The notes below the pieces were generated by a model. It ran no database searches, was not told where the DNA came from, and saw only the letters and a program-made list of their open reading frames with translations. A DNA stretch of 64,000 nucleotides from Peribacillus saganii (GTDB lineage Bacteria > Bacillota > Bacilli > Bacillales > DSM-1321): contig NZ_QVTE01000051.1 of the NCBI RefSeq assembly GCF_003429095.1, forward strand, positions 113,998 through 177,997, read 5' to 3'. Shown here piece by piece: positions 1 to 7,767 of this stretch (positions are counted from its first letter, which is position 1; each line of letters starts with the position of its first letter). The position numbers and the translations under genes are program-made.

Positions 1-1701
1 TGCCATTCCCTCTGCCCGTGCTTTCATAGGGTCATTTGCTGCGGCTGCCATTGCTTTTCTGACCGGCTCCGACAGCGTAATCCCCGGTACTTCATTATGC
101 AGATATTCCGCGTTTCTGCTGCTGGTGAGCGGCATGATTCCAAGGAATATGGGGGTTTCTAAATGTTTTGTAGCCTGATAGACTTCTTCAATTTGGTTTT
201 CCGAAAAAACCGGCTGGGTAAGAAACGATTGTGCACCGCATTTAATCTTCTTTTCCATCCGTTCGACCGCCTTGCCAAGATAACGGACATTTGGATTAAA
301 TGCCGCGGCAATCCTAAAATTTGTCTTCCGGCCAAGCGGCTGGCCTGAGTAAGAAAGCCCGTCATTAAACTGTTTAATGAGAGATATTAAATCAAAGGAA
401 GACAAATCATAGACAGAAGTGGCTCCTGGAAAATCACCGATTTTTGAAGGATCACCTGTAACAACAAGAATTTCATTCAAGCCCAGCGTATCAAGTCCCA
501 TCAAATGCGACTGCAGGCCGATCAAATTCCTGTCCCTGCATGTAAGATGTATGAGTGGAATGTTTCCTGTTTTATTTTTAATCAGCATACCGAGAGCACC
601 ATTACTGATTCTCGGAGTTGCAAGTGAATTATCAGCAAGCGTAATAGAATCTGCACCTGCCTCATACAGTGCATCAGCACCTGCCATAAAATCTTCTATT
701 CCAAGCTTTTTTGGCGGATCCAATTCTATTAATATCGTTCTTTCATTCTTCGCTTTATTAGCTAATGCTACTGTTGTGTTAATGTTGCCAGCTTCAATGA
801 TTTCAATTTTTCGCGGTCTGACCGTTTTTTTCGAAACAGGTTTAAGAGTTCCGATCGCCCTTTTCATGGCTTCTATATGCAGAGGTGTTGTACCGCAGCA
901 GCCCCCAATGATCCGAGCTCCCTGCTTTCTTAATTCAAGAGCACTTGATTCAAAATATTCCGGTACGGCGGCGTATACAAGCCGCCCATCCACAAAATCC
1001 GGCAAGCTTGCATTTGGGTAAACAGCAAGGTGTGCATGAGCAGGCAGCGGCACTTCCTCCAATGAGCGGATCATATGATGCGGGCCCAGCCGGCAGTTCA
1101 CTCCAACAACATCAGCACCGATTTCTTCCAGCCTGGAGAGTGCTTCACTTAAATGTACACCGTTTTGCAGATAGCCAATTTCATGCAGGGAAACATTTGC
1201 GATGATTGGAATCTCTGTCTCACTCCTGGCAATTTCCAAAACGGTTTCGATTTCTTCCAGGTCATAATAAGTCTCCAAAATTAACCCGTCAGGCTGAGCC
1301 ATTAACAGGCTATACAGCTGTTCACGAAAACTTCTCTTGATCTCCTCAATGCTCAGGTCAGATTTACGGAAACTCCTTGAAGCGCCAATCGTACCAAAAA
1401 CAAAAGCATCCTTTCCTGCTGCCTTTCTGGCAATCTCGACCCCTCTCCGGTTGATTTTGCTAACCTTGTCCTCAAGTCCATACCTTTTCAGTTTGATATA
1501 GTTGGCTCCATAGGTATTGGACTGTAAAATATCAGCCCCGGCTGATACGTAAGCTGAGTGAATCCTTTCGATCCGGCCAGGCTCCTGAATATTAAACTCC
1601 TCATAACATTGGTCAATCCCATTTATAAAAAGAAGTGTTCCCATTGCTCCTTCACCAATCAGAATTCTGTTTTGCAGTTCGTATCTAAAATCCACTTCCA
1701 T
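1..1701 (-). CDS. yitJ: Bifunctional homocysteine S-methyltransferase / methylenetetrahydrofolate reductase (YitJ), 3' end cut by window
   Basis: Translation from ATG 1701 reads continuously to the window edge, so the C-terminus is missing. The N-terminal half is a betaine/homocysteine methyltransferase barrel carrying the zinc motif GGCCGT near residue 270. The second half has the MTHFR-like stretch [11 protein letters not shown] and a TIM-barrel tail. The enzyme would methylate homocysteine to methionine and reduce 5,10-methylene-THF in the cytoplasm. The Shine-Dalgarno is AGGGGGG just upstream of ATG. An S-box riboswitch lies upstream at 2037-2174, so SAM repression is expected. The leader is unusually long (about 330 nt from attenuator to ATG) because a repeat copy sits inside it. 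Fusion order and length fit the YitJ family. Confidence 0.93.
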   Translation of the reverse strand, partial: MEVDFRYELQNRILIGEGAMGTLLFINGIDQCYEEFNIQEPGRIERIHSAYVSAGADILQSNTYGANYIKLKRYGLEDKVSKINRRGVEIARKAAGKDAFVFGTIGASRSFRKSDLSIEEIKRSFREQLYSLLMAQPDGLILETYYDLEEIETVLEIARSETEIPIIANVSLHEIGYLQNGVHLSEALSRLEEIGADVVGVNCRLGPHHMIRSLEEVPLPAHAHLAVYPNASLPDFVDGRLVYAAVPEYFESSALELRKQGARIIGGCCGTTPLHIEAMKRAIGTLKPVSKKTVRPRKIEIIEAGNINTTVALANKAKNERTILIELDPPKKLGIEDFMAGADALYEAGADSITLADNSLATPRISNGALGMLIKNKTGNIPLIHLTCRDRNLIGLQSHLMGLDTLGLNEILVVTGDPSKIGDFPGATSVYDLSSFDLISLIKQFNDGLSYSGQPLGRKTNFRIAAAFNPNVRYLGKAVERMEKKIKCGAQSFLTQPVFSENQIEEVYQATKHLETPIFLGIMPLTSSRNAEYLHNEVPGITLSEPVRKAMAAAANDPMKARAEGMA

Positions 1702-1769
1702 TCCCCCCTCTTAGAAAAGTGCAAGCATCCTGATCAACATCCTGACAAAAGGAAACATCACTAAATTCT

Positions 1770-2003
1770 GGCAGGGTTCCAAATGTAAGACCATTTCAAC
1801 CCTAGTCCTGTACCAAACGCCAGCACATCCTGGCAGAGGAAGAACGGCTAACGCCGCCACTTCCTCATAAAGCTGTCGCTTTGTTTCGTACGATGTTTCA
1901 CCGCCGCCTTAGTTCCTTTGTGTACTTAATCGCTATTATTGTACTTCTTAAAATAAGCTTTTTACTACACGAAAAAAGTTGCTGGGCACTTAAGCTAGAC
2001 ATC
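1770..2003 (+). repeat. Intergenic repeat family, copy A
   Basis: Shares blocks with the copies near 34.4 and 41.5 kb: GGCAGGGTT, GACCATTTCAACC, GAAGAACGGCTAA, a TCGC-ACTTCC block, and a terminal GTTGCTGGGC...AGCTAGACATC. It lies in the yitJ leader between attenuator and start codon. Boundaries are approximate, set by the similarity seen by eye. Confidence 0.7.
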
Positions 2004-2036
2004 CGCAATTTTAAAAAGTTGTCCTTTCTTGTCTTA

Positions 2037-2174
2037 TAAAAAAGGCCTTCAAAAATGAAGGCCCTCGTTTGTCAAAACCCTCATCTATCAAGCAATGCTT
2101 GCTGGAATTAGCACCTTGGCATCCGCCGGTTGCTGAGGCTTCAAAGGGCCAGTCCCTCCACCTCTCTCGATAAG
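2037..2174 (-). promoter_or_regulatory. SAM-I (S-box) riboswitch with terminator, upstream of yitJ
   Basis: Read on the minus strand the element begins CTTATC-GAGAGGTGGAGGGA, then the conserved core GAAGCCTCAGCAACC and GGTGCTAATTCC, and closes with GATAGATGAGGG (aptamer about 2174 to 2078). It is followed by an intrinsic terminator, GGGCCTTCA/TGAAGGCC then T6 (2064-2037). This is the canonical S-box arrangement: SAM binding favours the terminator and shuts off the methionine gene downstream. The 330-nt gap to yitJ is unusual. Confidence 0.95.
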
Positions 2175-2413
2175 ATTATTAAATTTTCGGCAAATTCAAA
2201 AAATGATTACATTTAATTTACAAGAACTATGGAAAAAATTCAATACTTTTTTATTAAAATGAAAAAAACTTGACCATTATATAGGAACTCATATTGAACA
2301 TTATGAGCTCGCCGTTAATGGAAAAAGAGAATGCAGAAACTTGACAGGTTATGTTTTACTCATTCTATTTGAGTGAATAATAGTGAAAAAGCAAAAAAAA
2401 TGGGGGTGAGAAA

Positions 2414-3037
2414 ATGCTTGAAGCTTTTGCAAAGCAATTTTGTAAACCTGAAGGAATGCTCGGCAAACTAGCAGGGAAAATTATGGCGGTGGAAAATCGG
2501 AAAATAAACCGCTGGACATTGGGCAGGCTTGGGATAATGCCAGGGGATTATGTTCTCGAGATCGGGTTTGGCCCGGGCTTTTCATTAGAGGAAATCTGTC
2601 GGAAAGAGAAAAATGTTATGGTGGATGGCGTCGATGTTTCAGATACAATGGTGGAGACTGCTGCAAAGAGAAATGAAGCTGCCATTGAAAATGGGGATCT
2701 TAGGCTCTACAAAGGCGATGTTTTTACCTTGAAGCAGCAATGCCATCAATATGATAAAGTGCTCTCTGTTAATAACTACCCTCTATGGGAGAAACATGAG
2801 GAGTCATTAACAAGGATTCATCAATTAATGAAGGACGGCGGGCGGATCGCAATTACTGTCCAGCCGCGCGAGGAAGATGCAACCCCGGAAAAAACGATGG
2901 CCCTTGGAATTAAGATAGAACAGGATCTTTTTAATGCAGGCTTTCGCGATATCTCAGTTAAATTTAAAAAAGTAAGGCCCATGCTGACAGTATGTGTGAC
3001 CGCTGAATGTAAAAAACAGGATATACAAACCCATTAA
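2414..3037 (+). CDS. Class I SAM-dependent methyltransferase
   Basis: A 207-residue protein with SAM motif I VLEIGFGPGFSLEE (about residues 47-60) and motif II DGVDVSDTM, typical of the Rossmann-like class I methyltransferases of the UbiE/Methyltransf_11 type. The substrate cannot be inferred. It is cytoplasmic with no membrane segment. ATG 2414 follows a strong GGGGGTGAG ribosome site. It stands alone, convergent with the MOSC gene, and ends in a shared terminator. Related small methyltransferases in Bacillus are mostly uncharacterised. Confidence 0.85.
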   Translation: MLEAFAKQFCKPEGMLGKLAGKIMAVENRKINRWTLGRLGIMPGDYVLEIGFGPGFSLEEICRKEKNVMVDGVDVSDTMVETAAKRNEAAIENGDLRLYKGDVFTLKQQCHQYDKVLSVNNYPLWEKHEESLTRIHQLMKDGGRIAITVQPREEDATPEKTMALGIKIEQDLFNAGFRDISVKFKKVRPMLTVCVTAECKKQDIQTH

Positions 3038-3059
3038 GCCAAGCCTAATGGGTTTTTTT
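3028..3059 (+). terminator. Intrinsic terminator after methyltransferase gene
   Basis: AACCCATTA / TAATGGGTT stem with a 9-nt loop followed by a T-run. It overlaps the last codons of the methyltransferase gene and abuts the convergent MOSC gene. Confidence 0.85.
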
Positions 3060-3716
3060 CTATGCTTTATTTTTTGATTGAAGCTTTTTTCGTTTCTTTT
3101 CCAAATTATTGCGCCACACCTCAGCAAGATATCCCATTTCCAGGAGTTTTTCAATACCACCCAGGCCATCTTGGCCTTGCAGGAGGATTTGGTTAGCATA
3201 AAGGACGCTAACTTGATCCTGCTTCCTATCCATTAAATGAATGGACTGCCCTGACTGGATAGCCCCTTCAGCAAGCACCCTTCCGAAATAGCCAGTAAAA
3301 CCTGTTTTTAATACAGATTCCAGAAACTCCGGTACCCCATTATTGTGAGAAATTTTCGCGCAAGGAACACGTCCTTGAGTGATTTCCACAATGGCACCGC
3401 CTATCCGGTAAACATCTCCAATGAATACTTCTTCTTCCTTCATCCCTTCCACTAAAACATTTTCACCGAAAGCAGGGGCTGACAGTGTCCTCCCCCATTT
3501 AGCTTCCCAAAAGCTGTAATGTTCGATTGGATAAAAACAAATCGCCCGGTCCGGCCCTCCGTGGTGTATCTTATTCGCTACTTCGTCTCCATCTAATCCG
3601 TTTACCGTAAGGAATGCTTCAGCAACTGCTGGCCGTTTGATTGCTGTTTCAATTGTTGCTGTCTCATAATGTTCCTGCTTTGGTTTCCCTACATGCAGTG
3701 AAACAATGTACCCCAT
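3060..3716 (-). CDS. MOSC domain protein, YiiM-like
   Basis: 218 residues. The MOSC core contains NKIHHGGPDRAICFYP and GENVLVEGM, then the likely catalytic cysteine in GRVPCAKISHNNG, and a C-terminal helical segment as in YiiM. MOSC proteins bind molybdenum cofactor or sulfur carriers; YiiM-type members reduce N-hydroxylated compounds such as 6-hydroxylaminopurine. That role is inferred from the family. Start ATG 3716 follows a GGGGGAAAGAGG-type site. Single gene, convergent to its left neighbour. Confidence 0.85.
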   Translation of the reverse strand: MGYIVSLHVGKPKQEHYETATIETAIKRPAVAEAFLTVNGLDGDEVANKIHHGGPDRAICFYPIEHYSFWEAKWGRTLSAPAFGENVLVEGMKEEEVFIGDVYRIGGAIVEITQGRVPCAKISHNNGVPEFLESVLKTGFTGYFGRVLAEGAIQSGQSIHLMDRKQDQVSVLYANQILLQGQDGLGGIEKLLEMGYLAEVWRNNLEKKRKKLQSKNKA

Positions 3717-3786
3717 CCTCTTTCCCCCGCTCTTCCGTGACAGATCTTTAAACTTATGTTATCCTTTAGTATATATAAATCCTGAT

Positions 3787-3819
3787 AAAAAGGCCGTAAA
3801 TGTTGCAGCATTCACGGCC
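3787..3819 (-). terminator. Terminator of the type I toxin mRNA
   Basis: On the minus strand GGCCGTGAATG...CATTTACGGCC is followed by T5. It lies about 80 nt past the toxin stop codon and would end the toxin transcript. Confidence 0.75.
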
Positions 3820-3861
3820 TGCAGATAGACGTTCCCTCAGGGGATCGGCCTATTATCGATA

Positions 3862-3906
3862 AATAGACCTCTCCCTCAATTTACGGTCAAGGGAGGTCTA
3901 TTTTTT
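3862..3906 (+). terminator. Terminator of a putative antisense RNA opposite the toxin 3' end
   Basis: On the plus strand AATAGACCTC-CCT...AGGGAGGTCTATT is followed by T6. No plus-strand gene lies upstream, so the likely client is a short RNA transcribed against the toxin mRNA 3' region, the arrangement of txpA/RatA-type systems. The RNA's promoter was not clearly identified. Confidence 0.55.
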
Positions 3907-3981
3907 GTTATGAAACGATAAAACAGCTATCATTAATGTCGCAAAGGAAAACATAGCCATTAAAGCTTCAAACATTGTCAT
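3898..3981 (-). CDS. Holin-like type I toxin peptide (27 aa)
   Basis: The ORF encodes 27 residues beginning MTMFEALMAMFSF and ending AVLSFHNKK: one hydrophobic membrane segment with a short basic tail. This matches the putative holin-like toxin (Hol-Tox) peptides of Bacillus, which start M-T-x-[YF]-[EQ]-[AS]-L-M. ATG 3981 is 6 nt behind AAAGGGGGTG; ATG 3987 overlaps that site and is rejected. The SD lies in a CCCC-GGAAA-GGGG hairpin, as in other translationally sequestered type I toxins. A -10 TATAAT and a LexA box lie upstream. The expected action is membrane depolarisation, inferred from the family. Confidence 0.75.
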   Translation of the reverse strand: MTMFEALMAMFSFATLMIAVLSFHNKK

Positions 3982-4041
3982 AGGCATCACCCCCTTTCCG
4001 GGGTTAGCCGACCGCCCTCGGGGATACTCTATCGCAATTCT

Positions 4042-4080
4042 ATTATAACATATTTAACAACAAAATCGAACAAGTGTTCC
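4042..4080 (-). promoter_or_regulatory. Toxin promoter with consensus LexA (SOS) box
   Basis: Minus-strand -10 TATAAT lies at 4047-4042, about 60 nt before the toxin ATG. CGAACAAGTGTTCC at 4067-4080 fits the Bacillus LexA/DinR consensus CGAACRNRYGTTYC at every position, and it overlaps the position expected for the -35. Repression by LexA and induction by DNA damage are inferred. Confidence 0.65.
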
Positions 4081-4280
4081 TTTTTGTTGCAAAAAAGTGA
4101 CTTTTTCCCTAAATTTGGTTCATAAATCTCTTATTCTGAGATAGTTCTTAATGAGTCAGAATCTATTTCTAATTCCTTTATCCCTGGCCCTAGTTTACCT
4201 TATTTTGGCATTATCCCGCAATATTAAGCACTGTATCGCGAGAATTACCATAATCTTAATGAAAAAGCAGCCATTCATTA

Positions 4281-4327
4281 TAAAAAGGGACTTTTTCAAA
4301 GGTCTGCACGACCTTAGAGAAGTCCCT
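4281..4327 (-). terminator. Terminator after holin gene
   Basis: Minus strand GGGACTT...AAGGTC-GTGCA-GACCTT...AAGTCCC followed by T5, immediately downstream of the holin stop codon. Confidence 0.8.
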
Positions 4328-4333
4328 AATTTA

Positions 4334-4600
4334 TTAGCGAGGTTCTTTATATGATTGAGCTTGCTGGCTATCGGCGAATCCTTGTGTAGTCGGATCCTGA
4401 ACATTAGTAAGAGTGGCCAATACTCCGAAAACAGCGTTCACGACTGCAAGTACCCATCCCTTTATTTCCTCAGTCAGTTGAAAATCTGTTAGGCCAATTG
4501 CATTTGCTCCAATCAATAGTACTTCGGCCAGGATAAAAAGCTGAGCTATGAATCCTGACACCCAAAAACGGTTTTTAAAGCGTACTCCCCAGTTAATCAT
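4334..4600 (-). CDS. Solitary phage-type holin, phi LC3 family
   Basis: 88 residues starting MINWGVRFKNRFW, a hallmark of the phi LC3/Phage_holin_1 family. Two hydrophobic segments (about residues 14-34 and 49-66) flank TEEIKGW, and the tail is polar with D-P-T-T-Q-G-F-A-D-S. The holin would oligomerise in the cytoplasmic membrane and release an endolysin. Here no endolysin, tail or capsid gene is adjacent, so it is either a phage relic or a domesticated lysis protein. GGGGGTGAAACG precedes ATG, and a good terminator follows, so the unit looks intact. Confidence 0.8.
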   Translation of the reverse strand: MINWGVRFKNRFWVSGFIAQLFILAEVLLIGANAIGLTDFQLTEEIKGWVLAVVNAVFGVLATLTNVQDPTTQGFADSQQAQSYKEPR

Positions 4601-5069
4601 CGTTTCACCCCCTAATTTACGGCGGCAAAGTTAAGAAAAATCTCGCCTTGATTTGCTGATGTTCAAGGACTTGAACGCCCTTCTCTTTTCAAGTGGTTAG
4701 GGGGAGTCCCTGTCCTATTACAGTATAGTTTTGATCTTGTTTTTCGTTCATAAATTCTTCTTTATCAGCAAAAAAAGGCTCTTACCACGCCTTAAAATTA
4801 ATGGTCTTGGGGGTTTTATTCGCAAGGACAGTTAAATGATTGCATGTTTAAAAAACTGATGGTAGAATGCAGGCGCAATATATAGTCAAAATAACAACGA
4901 ATCCTCCTATATATTGAATGATCACTATAGTTTTTCCTCTTCTTTCGCTCTCAATGGGCTAATTTTTTTGTTAACCAGTCAACTTTCAGCAGCTTAAAAA
5001 GGCAAGCGGCTTTACTTTACTTGAAATTTTGATTAAAAATGTAAGAAAGAAAAAGGATGATAGGAAGTG
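4601..5069. other. Gene-poor interval between holin and mscL
   Basis: About 470 bases. The only structure supported is the GTTCAAG palindrome at 4661-4676. A 25-codon minus-strand frame near 4930 was considered and not accepted. Confidence 0.5.
4661..4676. promoter_or_regulatory. Palindrome upstream of holin, possible operator
   Basis: GTTCAAG-GA-CTTGAAC is a perfect 7-bp inverted repeat about 60 bp upstream of the holin ATG. On the minus strand its TTGAAC could act as a -35, with AGATTT 17 nt downstream as a poor -10. The binding protein is unknown. Confidence 0.35.
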
Positions 5070-5534
5070 ATGAGAGTGATACAGGAATTTAAAAAATTTA
5101 TCATGCGGGGAAACGTGATTGATCTTGCAGTCGGGGTGATCATAGGGGCTGCTTTTAGTAAAATTGTGACCTCGCTGGTTGATGATGTATTAATGCCGCC
5201 AATAGGACTGATAATTGGAAAAGTAGATTTCAGCGATTTATTTATCAGTCTTTCAGGAGAGAAATATGATTCACTGGCAGAAGCCAAGGCTGCAGGTGCC
5301 GCTACGTTGAATTATGGATTATTTTTGAATAATATCATAAATTTTTTAATCATTTCTTTAGCCATCTTTATTATCGTGAGGCAGGTAAATCGATTTCATA
5401 AAAAAGAAGAACCAGAAACTCCTTTGAAAAAACCCTGTCCAGAATGCTTCACAGATATCCATCTTGAAGCGAAAAGATGCCCGTCCTGCACCACTTATTT
5501 AGCTGAGCCCTCAGGAGAGTCTTTGAAGGTGTAA
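5070..5534 (+). CDS. mscL: Large-conductance mechanosensitive channel MscL with zinc-ribbon tail
   Basis: The core is typical of Msc[19 protein letters not shown] (TM1), an extracellular loop, and [18 protein letters not shown] (TM2). It forms a homopentameric emergency valve that releases solutes on hypo-osmotic shock. After TM2 the usual short helix is followed by CPEC...CPSC, a four-cysteine zinc-ribbon-like tail of about 30 residues. AGGA lies just before ATG 5070; GTG 5067 directly precedes it and is a less likely start. Monocistronic. Confidence 0.92.
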   Translation: MRVIQEFKKFIMRGNVIDLAVGVIIGAAFSKIVTSLVDDVLMPPIGLIIGKVDFSDLFISLSGEKYDSLAEAKAAGAATLNYGLFLNNIINFLIISLAIFIIVRQVNRFHKKEEPETPLKKPCPECFTDIHLEAKRCPSCTTYLAEPSGESLKV

Positions 5535-5652
5535 GGAGACTCAATAAGAAGGATTATCTTGTAAAAACATAAAATGAACTTTCCTGAGGATGAAAGAACA
5601 CTTTCCGGATGAAACCAAATAATCTTGTAAAGCCCTAAAAGGCGTTTTTTGC

Positions 5653-5691
5653 AAAAAAAGCCGACTTAATCATCATTGAGCCGGCGTTTTT
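5653..5691. terminator. Bidirectional terminator between mscL and PAP2 gene
   Basis: GCCGAC...GCCGGC hairpin with A7 on one side and GT5 on the other, so it can serve both convergent genes. Confidence 0.75.
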
Positions 5692-5693
5692 CA

Positions 5694-6398
5694 TCATTGC
5701 CCGCGTAATTCTGCTTTTAGACCCCTCTTTTGTTTCTGGTATTCATATATCCGCAAACCAAGCCTGCAGAGTATGAGCCATGCAGCTCCAGCAGCGAACC
5801 CGGCGACTACATCACTCGGATAGTGAACCCCCAGATAGATCCTGCTCAGACCCACCATAAAAATAAGGAAAAAAGCTCCGGCCCCAGCGACAACCTTATA
5901 GCTGCGCATTTTAACAATTTTAATGACTATGATGGCCAAAGTTCCATACAGGACTATTGCCCCCATAGAATGTCCGCTGGGAAAACTGAAGCCATGTTCT
6001 CGTATTAACGGAAAAATATCTGGACGCTCCCTTTGAAAGACTCTTTTTAGCATCTTATTAAATATGGCACCGAGGCCAGAACTTAAAGCGAGATAGACCG
6101 CATAACTAACTTTTTTATATATTACTAACAGTGAGCAGGCAGTTATAACGGCTATCATAATCCAATCATAAGAGCCCAAAAAGGTTATGGCTTTCATCAA
6201 AACCGTTACCTTTTCAGAAACAAAACCTTGGACAAATCCGATAATCCTTGAGTCGAATTCAATCAATTGTTTCTCTTGTATTTCTTCTGCAAGTTCAACA
6301 AAAATTACAACATACGTCCAGAACAAAATTAGAACGGCAATGACATAAAGTATCTGCTGCTTTGTTATTGTTTTATAAAAGTGCATTAAGATATTCAC
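5694..6398 (-). CDS. PAP2-family membrane phosphatase
   Basis: 234 residues with about six hydrophobic segments. The three phosphatase signature motifs are present: KRVFQRERPD, FPSGHSMGA and SRIYLGVHYPSDV. The second and third carry the catalytic histidines. Members dephosphorylate lipid pyrophosphates or phosphatidylglycerophosphate at the outer membrane face; the substrate is not determinable here. B. subtilis has a PAP2 gene (yodM) in the yod region, but this gene lies elsewhere. ATG 6398 or the internal ATG at codon 5 are both possible. Confidence 0.88.
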   Translation of the reverse strand: MNILMHFYKTITKQQILYVIAVLILFWTYVVIFVELAEEIQEKQLIEFDSRIIGFVQGFVSEKVTVLMKAITFLGSYDWIMIAVITACSLLVIYKKVSYAVYLALSSGLGAIFNKMLKRVFQRERPDIFPLIREHGFSFPSGHSMGAIVLYGTLAIIVIKIVKMRSYKVVAGAGAFFLIFMVGLSRIYLGVHYPSDVVAGFAAGAAWLILCRLGLRIYEYQKQKRGLKAELRGQ

Positions 6399-6704
6399 CT
6401 GCTGTGCCTTGGATTTGCTATTTTATACCTCGCGGCTATGGCCGCCAAACCCTGGACATTACAATTGGCTGGACTTCAAACATGAATTGGCAATCTGCGC
6501 GGATATGACTGAAAAAAGGCGATTATTGCTTTCCGTTAATGGATTTTTAATCCGCTATTGAAATAGAGCCATATACTGATGTTTCGGCACCAAACTTGAA
6601 TAGCATCATAATCAAATGGTGCCAGAACCCAACTTTAACAGTGCCATAAATATGGGCTGGCTTCAGTAAAGATGGGCCTGCTGCAAAAATGGTTCAACAA
6701 AGCC
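6399..6704. other. Intergenic, no feature recognised
   Basis: About 306 bases between the PAP2 start and the ku stop. No convincing ORF, RNA or terminator with a T-run was seen. Confidence 0.5.
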
Positions 6705-7586
6705 TTAAGCTTCCTTCTTTTCTCCAACAACCTTCTTTCGAGTTGTTCTTTTCTTGACTGCTGGCTTTTTGACTGGAGCTGTGGCTGGTTTTGTTTTATC
6801 AATAGAAGCCTGAAGTGCTGCCATTAGATCAGTAACCTTTGCAGCCGCTGGCTCTCTTTCCTTTGGTGTTACTGCTGCCACACCATTCTTCTTCGCTTCA
6901 ATCAGTTCCAGAAGCGCCGTTCTGTAGTCATCATTGTATTTTTCAGGTTGAAAATCGGTTGTCAGCTGATCAATCAGCATAATGGCCGTAGCGGTTTCTT
7001 TGTCAGTTACCTGGTCCCCTGAAGGAATATTGGGGACGTCAACCGCCGGCCTCACTTCGTCCGGATAATGGATAGTTTCCATCAGCAGTGTATTTTGATA
7101 AACACGCACCACAGCCATTTGCTCTTTAGCACGAATAACAATTTTGGCAAGCCCGACCTTTCCTGAATCCTCCAATGCCTTCCTTAACAAGGAATAAGCT
7201 TTGGATCCTCCGTCATTCGGTGATATATAATAACTTCGGTCAAAATAAATCGGATCAATTTGGTCTATTTTTACAAAATCTATAATCTCAACTGCTCGAG
7301 CCTCGTTCTCCTGTTTCAGCTTCTCTAAATCCTCATCCTCCAAAACGACAAACCTGCCCTTTGTATATTCAAATGCCCTTACGATGTCTTCCTTTCCAAC
7401 CGGCTTTTCACAGACCGGGCAAATTTTTTCATATTTAATCGGAGAATGGCATTCCTTATGCAATGTACGCAAGGAAATATCTTTATTTTCAGTGGCTGCG
7501 TGAAGCTTGATCGGGATATTTACAAGCCCGAACGAAATACTTCCCTTCCAAATAGTGTGCAAACCCTTCACCCTCTTTTTTTTCAT
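6705..7586 (-). CDS. ku: Ku protein for non-homologous end joining
   Basis: 293 residues. The Ku core opens HTIWKGSISFGLVNIPIKL and continues with YEKICPVCEKPV and FDRSYYISPNDGG. The C-terminus is lysine/alanine rich (KKPAVKKRTTRKK), as in bacterial Ku tails that bind DNA and stimulate LigD. It forms a homodimer that threads onto broken DNA ends and recruits ligase D. ATG 7586 has AAAGGG nearby; a shorter start close to the HTIWKG motif is possible. It is divergent from ligD across about 180 bp. In B. subtilis this pair is expressed in forespores and protects dormant spores. Confidence 0.95.
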   Translation of the reverse strand: MKKKRVKGLHTIWKGSISFGLVNIPIKLHAATENKDISLRTLHKECHSPIKYEKICPVCEKPVGKEDIVRAFEYTKGRFVVLEDEDLEKLKQENEARAVEIIDFVKIDQIDPIYFDRSYYISPNDGGSKAYSLLRKALEDSGKVGLAKIVIRAKEQMAVVRVYQNTLLMETIHYPDEVRPAVDVPNIPSGDQVTDKETATAIMLIDQLTTDFQPEKYNDDYRTALLELIEAKKNGVAAVTPKEREPAAAKVTDLMAALQASIDKTKPATAPVKKPAVKKRTTRKKVVGEKKEA

Positions 7587-7767
7587 TAGTTTCCCTTTGC
7601 CGGGCAGCTACACTCCAGAAAACTTTTGGGAATAACGCAATATTTAGCAGTTTTTGTCCAGACTATAATCAGTAAGGCTAAAACCTGTCAGACATTCCTC
7701 CATTATTAAGAAATCAATGCACTATAAATACAACCAAAACGGAAACATTAGAAAGTGGGTTTTTTCA

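Noticed and set aside
4334..4600. Prophage remnant interpretation for the holin region
   Set aside because: No integrase, terminase, tail or endolysin genes within the window, so a prophage is not claimed.
4852..4936. 25-codon minus-strand hydrophobic frame (GTG start near 4929) ending IYCACILPSVF
   Set aside because: Only a distant GAGG site and no family match; too short to support.
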